This document shows, piece by piece, positions 47,870 through 59,122 of a DNA stretch of 64,000 nucleotides. A model generated the notes under the pieces. The model worked only from the letters and a program-made list of their open reading frames with translations. It was not told the DNA's origin and did no database searches. Numbering within the stretch: position 1 is the stretch's first letter; the number at the start of each line of letters is the position of its first letter. The position numbers were made by a program, and so were the translations under genes. Source of the stretch: Nemania diffusa (taxonomy: Eukaryota; Ascomycota; Sordariomycetes; Xylariales; Xylariaceae); NCBI GenBank assembly GCA_038501195.1, contig JBBPUQ010000007.1, positions 4,131,501 to 4,195,500 on the forward strand, given 5' to 3'.

Positions 47870-48082
47870 CCTTGTGCCTCAAGTGATAGCCCCTGTAAAC
47901 GTCATTCAATGGGCAACGAAAGATAGTATAGGGGTCGTATTATTTGGGACTTCAGTCGTTGACAAAGTTGGTAATGCACCTACACAGCTTAGGTGTGTTA
48001 CGTGTTAAATGAAGTGGTAGGTTGGAGGATTACGTAAGAGTCTGACCCGCGAGGTCAAGGAGCCTAACGTCCGCACTGCAAC

Positions 48083-48535
48083 TCAAGTCAAAGACTTCAC
48101 CATGAAGACTCTCTTAAGCCCATTCTCTACAGCCCTGTGTGTTTCCACATAGCCTATGCGGCTGTAATAATCGATATTCCTCGCCATGGCCTCGTTCGTA
48201 TAGAGCCGAATGAGTGAATAGCCAGCGGTCTTTGCGCATTGCTCTGCGTGCGCCAATAGCTGGCGGCCTAGTCCCAGTCCTTGCGCAGTTGGCGCGACGG
48301 CTACATTGTCCAGAAGCATAGCGCTGTTTTCGGGAATCAGAACAAGTATTCCTCGGACAGCATGGTCAACTTCAATAACTGTAACGCGACTAGCACCGAT
48401 AAGTGCCTCATAGTCGTCTAGCATTGGGCCAGGTTTCTGCCCGATGCGGCTTATGAAGGGCGTGTAAGCATCTTTGACAACATCTTGGATGGCAGCTAGA
48501 TCGCTCTGATTTGCAATCCGGGGCTCGAATTGCAT
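48083..48535 (-). CDS. GNAT-family N-acetyltransferase, 150 aa
   Basis: Single-domain GCN5-related acetyltransferase that moves acetyl from acetyl-CoA to an amine. Intronless, 150 residues. The fold is complete: beta-1/alpha-1 (RIANQSDLAAIQDVVKDAY), the ERIGxKPGPM-type loop seen as SRIGQKPGPMLDDY, motif A with the CoA pyrophosphate loop VAPTAQGLGLGRQLL, and motif B LYTNEAMARNIDYYSRIGYV. The RIGxKPGPM loop and length are typical of a group common in bacteria, so acquisition from bacteria is plausible but needs a tree. Substrate unknown. Confidence 0.88.
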   Translation of the reverse strand: MQFEPRIANQSDLAAIQDVVKDAYTPFISRIGQKPGPMLDDYEALIGASRVTVIEVDHAVRGILVLIPENSAMLLDNVAVAPTAQGLGLGRQLLAHAEQCAKTAGYSLIRLYTNEAMARNIDYYSRIGYVETHRAVENGLKRVFMVKSLT

Positions 48536-49378
48536 CGCGTCACGATCTCCCTGGGGCTTTTTAGGCTTCCTAATATACTAAGTCGCGGATATTTAGTGGG
48601 GAAGTGAGAATCGATTGGGAAGGCCAAGCCAATTTAAAGAAAGCTCCGAATGCTAATCACGTGGCAGTGAACACCTGCGGCCACCTGCCATCGAGCATGG
48701 ATCAGTTCCTCTTGCGTCGTTCCGCGCCAGAAATGCTAACTTTCAATAATAACAACAATAATAGTGAAGAATTCCGTTTGCACAGTTAATTTGGCCACTG
48801 GGCAGTAATTCAATCTTACTCATGATATTCAAACGGATCTGTACATGGCAGCTGCAAAACAACTATTCAGACCTTGATTTAGGTAGGTCGAGGGAAGCCC
48901 CAACCGAGACCTCTTTGGGCTACAGGCAAGGCGATCTAAGGAAGAAAGTCACAACATATTCTTGCTTCTACCTGTTAACTTTCTGAGTACTGGATATAGG
49001 GCTTCTCACCAGAACTACGCGACCCGCCATGATATGTGTGCTGAGTATGCCGTGTTCGTGCATTGGGCCTCGAGGAATTCCAGGATTGTTAGGTCTAGAT
49101 TGCCATTTCTAGAAGGCCAACATCAACAAGGTAACTTTATAGGGAATGAATGAAGTCAAGTTGGCTATACCTTCCCTAATATCACTCACGCGTTCAAGTC
49201 ATCACGAGTTGCAGTTAATTCTGCTTCTTTTGAAATAATACAAGACTATAGTACCGAGTCCATCAACAGACGAAAGAAACACGGGTATAATAAAACAATG
49301 TTTCGGTATGCATTGGTGGAAAATACTGTCTAATCACTGTTCCTAACCCGCATACTCGCTTCTCAGAATCCACCCTCT
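48536..49378. other. Intergenic DNA, no gene seen
   Basis: Flank between the GNAT gene and the 3' end of the small secreted protein gene. Includes a short AAT-rich run near 48745-48765. Confidence 0.5.
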
Positions 49379-50017
49379 CTAGCTCGGCCTGGCAGTCTCT
49401 TCGGTCGCATACATCACTACAGGTCCAGGGTGGACGCTCAGAGGACCATTTAACTGACAGACATCCGGATTGAACTTGCCCATCTGGATGCAGCTCAGGA
49501 ACGCGTTTGGATCGCTCGACATGCCCGGGTTCTGGGTCAAGTAGTGTGTCGCATCTAGGCCAGCGCTATAGTGAAAAGTAAGCAGTTGGTCTCAGCACTG
49601 GCATGTTTAAGGTATAGGGTTGCGAATATTGAGATCGACCTACCCGTCGGGACTTAGGGTCTGGTACACTTCAACGCGATAGTTTACGAAGTTGGTCCAG
49701 CCGTTCGTTGGCAGGCGCCATTGTACAGATGTATCCTCACACACACTCCAATCTGTTGGGCCTGGGGGAGTGCTCGCCGGCCAAGAATAGCTGCAAGTCG
49801 TGTTAACGGTTGCGCCGGTGGTCGATGAGGCATCGGGGTAGTTGATGGTTATGCTGAGGGAAGAGGCGATTGGACCCGTGCCGTAAGGGCCATCTGTGGG
49901 GAACCTGCCGTTCAAGGCGGTGATGTCAAATTCATGGTCTGTTTGGCGTTTATGAGGGGCTGCGAGAGCAAGAGGAAGGAGGGGCAGTATAGAAATAATT
50001 CCACTGAGAGCGCGCAT
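49379..50017 (-). CDS. Small secreted protein, 186 aa, four cysteines
   Basis: Two exons, join(49379..49565, 49644..50017), give 186 residues; the intron has donor GTAGGT and the junction reads LSPDGAGLDATHYLTQ. The N-terminus MRALSGIISILPLLPLALAAP is a clear signal peptide, followed by HKRQT, a possible Kex2-type KR site. The mature part is Ser/Thr/Pro-rich with four cysteines, paired as TCSYSWPA...SVCEDTS and LSCIQMGKFNPDVCQL, and N-glycosylation sequons. Size, signal and cysteines fit a secreted effector- or surface-protein-like molecule. No family recognised and no function claimed. Confidence 0.8.
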
Positions 50018-51455
50018 TGTGGTCTGGGCAAGAAGAATTTATAAGATGGATATTAGCTAGATTAGTGAGCTCTAATGAATTCTGGTGTAGAAAGACGATG
50101 TATCTGCTGAGTTGAATTATGAAAGGGGGAGGAGCACTGAGTCTATTTATATATAAGATAGAATTATCTACATGACCTATTGATCCGTCTATCCCGCCAG
50201 CTGCACTTCATTGTCTTATGGAAACAGCGATGACCAACGGTAAAATTTTAGATCACGGACTCAACGAAGGAGCGATCAGAATGTATTATGTGATGCCAGA
50301 ATGACGTGTGAGGCCTAAGTCTGTTAGCATCCATCCGACCACAAAGAATCAATAATACGAGATAGCTACGAGGAGAATCCAGAACGCATCTTATAGCGCC
50401 ACTAACGTCACCATTAATCAATCTCACTACCTGCGTAAGAAGTTTTCTCGAACATGTATGCGGACCGATTGCAAGGCCAATTACTCGGTATTGAGCCGGG
50501 AAGATATTCCTTCGTGGTAAGCTAGCTCGACTGTAGTCACGAATCACGAGCCATTGTGCCAACTACTATGAGGCTCAGCCTCAGATTCATCCAAACTGCC
50601 AAGTCCTACACAACACATGACTTGAGTCTGGGGGTAAGCGGTGATATATGTCGGACCCCGAAGGCCCAGATAACAGCTATTTTTAATCATGTGCATTGCC
50701 TTGCCTTGGCCAACAGGCTGATTTACCGGTAACGGTCAGCTGACAGATTCCGCCTCATCCGTGGTAGATTTGACAACGTGCTTACATATGATGATAGGTG
50801 ATATCGAAATGTGGAAGGAAAGGAGCCTCTAATCGTATTAGTCAAGGCCAATTGACGGTTATCGAAGACTACTATGAGTTCACTTACAACCTATTGAAAC
50901 AATCACTCTTGACGATGATAATGATATATGGATAATACCCGACTAAATAACTCTGTAACTAAAAGACTTATACATTAAAGATAGAGGTATAAAGTTATCA
51001 AAAACTCGCAATCAAAAAGTTGAGGCTTTGGCAGAGGGTCTAGCTCATCTAGTAACCGACACGGATACGTCAATAGCTAGGGTATGAATCTAAATTTTAG
51101 AAGGAAAGAGCTTCTTTGATCTACTTATTTTTTCAATATCATATTGTAATTAGGTTGGAAAATCTAGACGTATCACTAGTCCTACTTATCTGCTAATTAT
51201 TGTGTGTTAGTTAGCTGGTTGATAGCATCCCTTGGCACTTCCAATTGAAAAGGCAAATTTGCTGCTGCAGACTATTCTCACGGCCTTATATTAAAACTGC
51301 GGGGGTTATGATACTAGCAATAGCTTCGATAGACAGTGGTCTTTAGCTCTACCGTAATATTACATACCAAATCACAAGACCGGAAGTGTCAAACACGATA
51401 AGCCCAGCGTGACCAGTCCAAGAAGCAGTCAAAGCAACACGCAGTCGGCCCAGCA
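50018..51455. other. Intergenic DNA, no gene seen
   Basis: Upstream region of the secreted-protein gene and 3' flank of the second GNAT gene; AT-rich in 50880-51300. No exon recognised. Confidence 0.5.
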
Positions 51456-52028
51456 TCACAGCCTCTTAAAGAAAAAGCTACAGTCATGCTTGCTCGTCCC
51501 CGTCGCATCCATGGCATAATCCGGACAGACACCCCACTCTGTCCACGCCTCCTTTAAGTAGAACAGCCTAGCCGGCGACCCCGCCGCCGTGTCGAGCACG
51601 AGCAGCTCGAGCCCCAGCTCGTCGCGCGCGACGCGCTCGGCCTCGCGCATCATGGCGCGCGCCAGCCCGGCGCGGCGGAAGTCGGGGTGCACCAGCAGCT
51701 TCCTGACCTCGCCCTTGTGCGCGTGGGTCTGCTTTGGCGCGCGGGCGACGACGACGGTCGCCATGACGGTGTCGGTTCCGCTCGCGGTGGCGACGAGAAG
51801 CGTGGTCTCTGCCCCGGGCGCCGTGATGGAGGGCAGGAGGTCGAGCCAGTGCTGCAGCGCGGCGTCGGCTGAGAGGGGTGCTATGAACCCGATGGACGAG
51901 CTCGCTGGGTCGTCGTTGACGCAGCGCTGGAGGAGATGCTGGAGGGACGGGAGATACTTGACGAAGGCCGAGGCGTCCCGGATGGGAGAGATAACCGGTC
52001 GGTTATCTCCGAGGCCCGAGTCTCCCAT
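51456..52028 (-). CDS. GNAT-family N-acetyltransferase, 190 aa
   Basis: Intronless acetyltransferase of the GCN5 superfamily. The start used is the ATG at 52028 (MGDSGLGDNRPVISPIRDAS); the open frame continues upstream only with non-ATG codons. Motif A is VRKLLVHPDFRRAGLARAMM with the RRAGLA acetyl-CoA loop, preceded by TVMATVVVARAPK (beta-4) and followed by LELLVLDTAAGSPARLFYLK and the final beta strands WGVCPDYAMDA...CSFFFKRL. The inner part (about 51590-51900) is clearly richer in G and C than its surroundings, with CG-rich codons, suggesting stronger codon bias or a foreign origin. Substrate unknown. Confidence 0.87.
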   Translation of the reverse strand: MGDSGLGDNRPVISPIRDASAFVKYLPSLQHLLQRCVNDDPASSSIGFIAPLSADAALQHWLDLLPSITAPGAETTLLVATASGTDTVMATVVVARAPKQTHAHKGEVRKLLVHPDFRRAGLARAMMREAERVARDELGLELLVLDTAAGSPARLFYLKEAWTEWGVCPDYAMDATGTSKHDCSFFFKRL

Positions 52029-55000
52029 CTTGACTGCTAGGGGGGTAATAGAGCCACAGTTGCGAAAGCGAGCGGCTTCACGAATAGCTCTTTGACAATG
52101 CACTACCTACAAACGTAGATTGCACTTGGTTTTCATCCCGCATGATAGGAAACCTTAAGGGCTAGGCATTCTCACTACGCTACGTTTCTATGAGCTGCAT
52201 CTCTAGACTACCGAGCTGACAAAATCGTGTGAGTCAATTGATAAAGGCTGGGACGAACTAATGAGGTTACCGACACACAGCTTAGCTGAGCTAACTTCGC
52301 TCCACTTGGGGTGTCTTTGCATCTCCAGATAAGGACTTATATGACAGTGAAGGAGGACGGTGATAATAGTAAGTCAACAATTGCTACGATTTATAAAATA
52401 ACTTCCTTATATGTGAAATGTGCTTTTTTTTTTCCTGTGAACTTTGTAGATATTCTGCTCTTTCAAAGCTAGGACGTGTCAGCGATAAGCCTACATCAGT
52501 AGCTCTTCTATGCTTAGGTTCGATTATCATTATTTAGCGGATGGAGCGGGAAACGACGCAAAAGGAAAAGCACTTAGTACAAAAGCCTAGAACTAATTGA
52601 GATAGTATAGCAAAGTATAAATATATGTTTGTTAACTATATGTAATGTCTATCTACCGTCTACTTTAACTGTAGGTCTGTTAACCCCCCATGTAGCGGCT
52701 TGCAGGTTGGTGGGTACTGTGGCTGGCTTACCTACTACCCTAGGCTTCGGCGCTATATTAGGTACTCACCCAGCGCACTCAGGTACTCGAGCCATCTGCA
52801 ACCACGCATTTAAAGTCTCCTCTCCCTCTCCCCTCTACGAACCCAGCCGTGTGTTCATATAGGTAATCGCTGTGCTCAATGATCACACCTTAAGTCATTT
52901 GAGACTAGATTCGATGCGTCAACTAAATCGCCCCTACACTCAACGGTCCCGATCGCACGAACCCCACGAACCGGCGTCCATCCAGGCTCCCATCCGACAA
53001 CGAAGACACCTTTACCCATTTATACGGCATAATCAGCACTTCTCCCGTGAGAACTACTAATTTTCGGCACCTACGAAGTGAAGCAGCCATGACTTCGATG
53101 ATCGAGGGTAGACTGGCTATGGTTCTGTGTCGCGATCTGGGTCTTTACACTCCAGATCCCAATCGCCACAAGCAGGTATCGACAGCATATGGTGCCGTAC
53201 AACGTGCTCAAATAAGTGGGAAGGAAGAATAATAAACGAGCCAGTACATTCCCAAACACATTTTCTGCAACCCAGACCAGCATACCTTCCATCATCCGAA
53301 TCGCCGGGATTCCCGAAGAACGCCAACGCGTTCGCAAGCCAATTAGGATCCTCACGTGAATATGCCCCTTCTAGGCGACGTTTTCGACCGGGTCAATTAG
53401 ACGATATATCAGTCCAAACCTCCCAAAAGCCCGTAGTCGCCCGGGTCGAAGCTACGATGGGTACAGCCATCGTAGGTCCCGCGATCCCGGAAATATAGTG
53501 ATCGCGCCTGGGTCAACTTTACACTAGCCTTGCTCGTTTGGCTTTGGTCGCTATCCTCGCTAAAGATTCTGACGATAGCGACGTTGATTTCACCCGCGCT
53601 GACCTAAATACCATCCACAAGTGAAATGAAAGTGAAATGAAAGTGAAAAAGCCAACTGTGTGCTAGTGGCGCCCCATCTATTGCGACTCAAATTATGACA
53701 GATTTTCTTATACACCTTGGTCTTGGGCTGGCCGCTTAGGGTAAGCGCATGAAAATGCTTAGAGGGCGACTGTTACCTTGACACCAGGATCATATTTTAT
53801 GACTCGCGCGCGCCTTCACAGCCGGTTTCCCTGCTGTAATCTCCCATGACTTGTCCATATATTTTGTCTGGAACTCAAGTACTTGAACTACAGTATATGA
53901 TCTTACGCTAATAAGATCTACTAGATCGGTTGCTCAGGCGTTTTATTTGATTACGTCTCTAGGACGCGTGAAGCAATGGGTCAAGACATGTCGCAAAGGT
54001 TCCAAAGCTTATCTAGTTTTTGAAAGAATAAGGCTAAAGAGTTGGATAACATGGGCAGTGGGTACCCTGAATGCTAAGAGTGCCTAGTACAATTTCAATC
54101 TTAGTGAAAGCTTTAGGACGCTTGGCATCTATTTCTTAATATAGTAATCGTATATCAAGCAGCAAGAGCTTCTAGAATAATACCTAGAAATTGACAATTG
54201 AGAAATACTAGTTCACACAAATTTATGATAGGCTCAGGCAAGGCCGAGGGCGATGAGGAGAATCCGGCAGCTCACATTTTTACTATCTGTCGATTCATTC
54301 ACTTGAGTCGCTTAATATCAAGTAGGACGCTGTTTGTGAGTTACTGGCGGTAACTTTAGTGACGGAATTTGCCGCTGTCTCGAACAGTAGGTAATATAAA
54401 GGGATTGTAAGTAAGGGAATATACGGTCGGATTAGGCGTTACCAAGCCCCGACTTGCTCTATTGCCGAAATTCTGTTACCGTACTAAACCTTAAGAAGCT
54501 TAGAACTACACCACTGACCTTAGCCCGGCCCATGTAACTCGGCAGAGCAAATCCTACTACTAACTTTTAGACATGCGAAGTTAGTAGCATTTCGTGCCAT
54601 ATAAATATAGCTGTGCTTTTCTAGGTAAGGGAAGGGTTGAGCTAAGTCGTTGTAGTTACAGGGTGCCAATTTAGTATAGCGGATGAAGGAAATTTATACG
54701 AAGATAATATAGAGAGGCTCATATACAGAGTAGAGGTATCGTATATATTGTTATATAGGTTATTTGAGGACTCGTCTGTTAAACTCCCTGTTTCAGTTAT
54801 GTACAAGAAATATGCAACTAGATGCAGGTAGCGCGGGCCTGCTTACATTGGAACCTATTTTTAGACCGTGTCAATTAATTATCGTCACTTAGGCCAATTA
54901 CCAGCTCGATTTACCCCAGTAGATTCACTAACGCAGTACAACTTCATAGTGTCAAATTATCTAGTTATTGGCTGGGTTCCTGAAATCACCCTCCGTGTAG

Positions 55001-55292
55001 CTGCCTGCGCTTACGAGACTAGACAGTACGACAATAAGCAGCCGATAAATAGCTTCACCTATGTAAGATGCGGAAATCCATGCGCCATGTCACCATGATA
55101 CGGTGCCAGGCTTGGTGCCTTGACATAGCTGTGCCACATACGTAAATGTCAACTGTCACCCCTGATATCAACGGCTAATGATAGGGCTATCTCCCATAAA
55201 ATCTTCATCGTAGCTAATCTAGTCTGGCAACATATCTTGCAGTTCTCCTTCCTGGTTTAAGGGAGCCATTATCTGCTTTCTCTTTAGGCGCC
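52029..55292. other. Gene-poor region, 3.3 kb
   Basis: No gene could be supported. A patch at 53040-53630 is richer in GC and holds an S/P-rich open frame (about 53127-53498, no ATG, for example SGSLHSRSQSPQAG and PSRRRFRPGQLDD) and a short acidic frame DSDDSDVDFTRADLN ending near 53624. These could be pieces of a decayed gene. Directly after comes a short tandem repeat of GTGAAATGAAA (about 53622-53650). The remainder is AT-rich. Confidence 0.4.
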
Positions 55293-57118
55293 ATGTCACA
55301 AAAACTCGCTGCCAGCCCACTCGTGCAGCCACTCGAGTCCGAAGTCCACCCTGTCAATCGGAGCACAAGACGTGCCACTCTTGGGTATTCTGAAAAGTCA
55401 GATTACACTCCTGTGATCGCAATCATAGTTGCTATCAGCGCTGGGATCGCCTTTGCGGTAGGCCATGACCGATACAACCATTATCTCAACGGAAAGCAGG
55501 TGGATCAGATCTCGATATCACAAGACTGGATCACTCGGATCGGAACCGCTTTTGCCTGGCTCGCCAAAACCACACTTGCTGCTGCCGTTGCTACGGCCTA
55601 TGTTCAGCGACTATGGACAAACTTGAGGACTCGGTCTTTTGAGGTGCAACATGTGGACACGTTGATGGAGGCCCCGAATAATCCGTTCGCATTCTTCGAT
55701 CCAAGACCGTGGATCCGTGTGCCGGAATTGCTGTTTATGGGTGCCGCAATCTGGTATGTTGTTGATACATTTTTGACTTCCTATCTCGGCATTGTTAACA
55801 TGTGCCTGCTTGGATTAGGATCATTCCACTCGCCGCTATTGTCACTCCCGGAACGTTGACTGTAGTATATAGCCCAGTCTCACAGGTCAAGAGCCTAGCT
55901 GTACCCCAGCCCTCTTACAACGCCACTACTTGGGCGAGCATCGGCCCAACCAGTAGCTACATGGCGTACTGGGGGGCTTCAGCAAATGTACAGAGAGCTG
56001 GGTTCGCAGCGGCTACTACGGGGGAGATCGTTGGGCTCCCTTACCAATACTTGAACGAGTCGTACCACATGGACTTCAGCGGCCCAGCCATTCAGTGTTC
56101 TACTGCAAACGACACAGTTAGGAACGCGACCCAGTACAATATCAACGCTAACCGGGGAAGCGGAGGGTATTTCAGTTACTGGGCCTGGGTCGGAAACGAC
56201 GACCATGGTATGGCAAGCGACAATAGGTCAACCCCCTACTCGAACCTTGACACCACCGGGACCTGGTTGACGCTAGACACCCAGTCTAAGGATGCCGCTC
56301 GCTTCTTTGTTGTTTCTAATCTAGGCGCCGCAACACACACGAGTCAAGCTTCCTTCGGCAATGTATCCGAATGTCTCTTATACAACGCATCTTATAATGT
56401 GGACGTCAACATCACGAATGGTGCCTCGTCATTCGATATCAAAAGCTTGACTTTAAATGAAAAGCTGGCCGGACAAGCCTCGGCTAGCTCTGGGCTCGGA
56501 TTAACAACCGCCGAGCGTACACATTACTCTTATCAATCGGTCATGGATACCTTTGGAAAGCTATTGGTGGGGTATGGATCAACACAGAACGGCGCCACTG
56601 AGACCACTTATTCGTCCTTTCAACGCAGCTACGTTGACTGGACGACATTGGAGCAGACCCAGAGAGACTTGGAGTCATTATTTCAAAACATGACGTTGAG
56701 CATGTTGTCAGGCTCGAATTTGCTGTAAGTCACAACATGTCATTGGATTGTGATGTTCTATTGTAATATCCACTAACAGGCCCCAAGGTTGAACTCGACG
56801 CAGGCGTCTCAGGTTCCTGTTACCATTACCGACTACCCCTTAACATACCAATACAAGCCAAAGGATCTGTGGATAGCATACGGCGTGAGTATTGGGGTAA
56901 CGTTAGTTGCAACACTTGTCGGACTACGGTCATTCTTTGTGAATGGCGCTGGCTACTCGTCGAAGTTCTCGACGAGTGTGAGGGTTACGAAACGTGCAGG
57001 TGTTGACCACTTGCTTGATGATGAGGACGACGGCTCGGGACGAATTCCAAGAGAATTAGCTAAGACAAGGGTGCAGATAAATAAGGGTGTGTTGATGATG
57101 GGAGAGAAAAAGTGGTAG
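55293..57118 (+). CDS. Fungal transmembrane glycoprotein ('formylmethionine deformylase-like')
   Basis: Three exons, join(55293..55753, 55819..56724, 56788..57118), give 565 residues. Exon junctions keep frame: AAIWIIPLAAIVTPG and SNLLLNSTQASQ; the third exon uses an AAG acceptor because the AG 8 bp earlier would cause a stop. Membrane segments are predicted near 40-58 (VIAIIVAISAGIAFAVG), 82-105, 148-168 and close to the C-terminus (WIAYGVSIGVTLVATLVGL). The long middle part (about 170-480) has many N-glycosylation sequons and two or three cysteines, so it is likely extracellular, with a short cytosolic tail. This layout is that of fungal proteins often labelled 'formylmethionine deformylase-like', a name without biochemical support; no deformylase metal site is present. 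Function unknown. Confidence 0.85.
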
Positions 57119-57987
57119 TTTGTAGGCGAAGAGCCCTAGCAGGGTAAACAACCAGGCTAAGGGGATGGAAGTTCGCCGCAAAGAAAAAGAAAAGAAAAGA
57201 AAAAAAAAAAAGGAAAACAAGGAATATCCCCCATATGGATGTCCCCTCTCTCGCTAACATGTTAGGATTACTCTAGTACTCTGAGAGCATATATTGAAAC
57301 GAGACGTGCGATCAAACCTATTGCGCTCTAGAGTCCTAACACAACACTTCTAGATAGGGGCTAGAATACCAAATAGAAGGAGATCAATCGATCCGTGTCA
57401 CGGAATTGACCCTTCATGCGGGCTAGGGCAATACTGCGCAGGCTTTAGAACAGCCTGTCTAGAGGAGAGAAAAGCTCTAGAAGACTATACGAATAGTATA
57501 ATAGCTACATATAATTTTTCAACGTCAATTCACTAAACGACACTAAGCGGATATGCACTGAGTGGGGTTCAGTAGCCCGCACCGCCTCAACATACTTACA
57601 CTTTGATCGCGTAGAGATCAGAGAATGCCTGGCGGACAAGTAGATTCAATAGCAATGAAACTCATGTAATTCATGCCAATGACAAGTGCCGGTGGGATAA
57701 TACCCTGACCACGTGTTGGTGCTGCCACCTAGTAGACTGCATAGTGACACAGCACAACATGGACTTCGCGAAGTGCTTGACCCAACTATTTACACCATTA
57801 GCTAATAATGTACATTAAACTAATACAGTCGTTATTAAGAAGAATCTAAATATATAACAAAATAAAGTGCAGCTTGATCGCCGCCAAATACATCGTAAAG
57901 TACGAAGCCTATGTACAATCTCGGAGTCCATTTTTAGAACACCAAGTTCTTCATGAAACACCATCCTCCCTAGCCATGCCTCTGTCA
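57119..57987. other. Convergent 3' region, no gene seen
   Basis: Between the membrane glycoprotein gene and the solute-binding-like gene. A purine-only tract of A and G lies at about 57179-57221. No exon recognised. Confidence 0.5.
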
Positions 57988-59122
57988 CTACAAGTCATCC
58001 TTTAGAGGACTTAGTCCCTGAGGAGTCCCGATCTTGTCCTCAAAGAAGAGTTTGAGTCTTTCAACTCGCTCTCTGTTACCCATAAAGTCTCCGAAAGCAG
58101 TTGGATTAGTAGCAGTGACATCCATGATACTGGGGTAACCTGCCGGAGCCGGGATATCTTTCCGAACACTCCAAGAGCTGTTCGAGGTCTGGAATTCATC
58201 GCTCAACAGGTAGTTATGAAGTAGTTTGGCTCCTTCCGGGTGAGGCGCGTCTTTCAAGATTGCGGCTCTTTGCGCCCAAGTGACAAAAAGGCCTTTGGTC
58301 GGGAAGCCGACGGCTAAAGGTGCCGGAGGTGCCAGGCCCACAGCGGACGCAAAGGTGGCCGTCTCCGTGCCGTTTTGCAGGATGAGCGTGACCGGTGTTG
58401 CAGAACCGCGCACCCATCGAGGATTCTGTGCTAACAGTTTCTCGAACCATCCGTACCCGTACTGTTGTAGTCTACATTTTCTTAGTAGTCGATCTCAATA
58501 AGAACACAGCAAAGATAACTTACATCAAATCAAACGCGTATAGAACGGCGTCGTCGTCGTTCGGGTAGGTCAGGACAAGTTTATCCTTGAACTCAGGCTT
58601 CAAGAAGTCTTCAAATTCTTTGGGACCTTCGGATATTTTGTTCGAATTCCATATGAATGACCATGCCAAGAGTTCCACCCCGTGCCAGGCACCACGCAAG
58701 TCGCGGAAACTCGGGTGGATATTATAGAAGTTGAGTGGCAGGTAATGGAGAAGTGCCCCTTCACTATCCCAGCGCGGGTAATCTTGCAGGGTTTGAAGTA
58801 TCACACTGTCAACATACACTCCGCCGGTGGCAAGTTGACGATCAATATTGCCGTCAAAATATTTGGAGACGTCAACAGTGACGTTGAGAGTCATGTTGGG
58901 GAAGCGGGCTTCGAAAGCTTGCTTTAAGCCGTCTTGCTGATTCGTCTCGTCACCTCCATGCCAGACGGTCACGACACCGCCCTCCGCAAGAGCCGCTTCG
59001 TAAATTTCATCGATAGTTCGATTTTCGACTTCGGGGGCGCCATTAAAACCAAAAGTTGTATCGTATGCAGACACCACGCCGGCGCCAAGGGCTAGGCAAC
59101 ACAGAGGTGATAGACGAACCAT
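57988..59122 (-). CDS. Secreted solute-binding-protein-like protein, 360 aa
   Basis: Two exons, join(57988..58471, 58524..59122), give 360 residues; the intron is 52 bp and joins YAFDLI to LQQYGYGWFEKLLAQNPRW. The start is ATG at 59122, giving the signal peptide MVRLSPLCCLALGAGVVSAY. The body resembles periplasmic substrate-binding proteins of the iron/Fe3+ ABC-transport class: EGGVVTVWHGGDE, a TLNVTVDVSKYFDGN linker, VDSVILQTLQDY, KLVLTYPNDDDAVLYAFD, and GSATPVTLILQNG. Fungi have such secreted proteins without a bacterial-type ABC importer, so their ligand and role are unknown. Several N-glycosylation sequons support passage through the secretory path. Ultimately bacterial ancestry is likely. 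Confidence 0.87.

Noticed and set aside
51589..52095. Plus-strand Ser/Ala/Arg-rich frame opposite the second GNAT
   Set aside because: Reverse frame of a GC-rich coding region; composition typical of antisense shadows.
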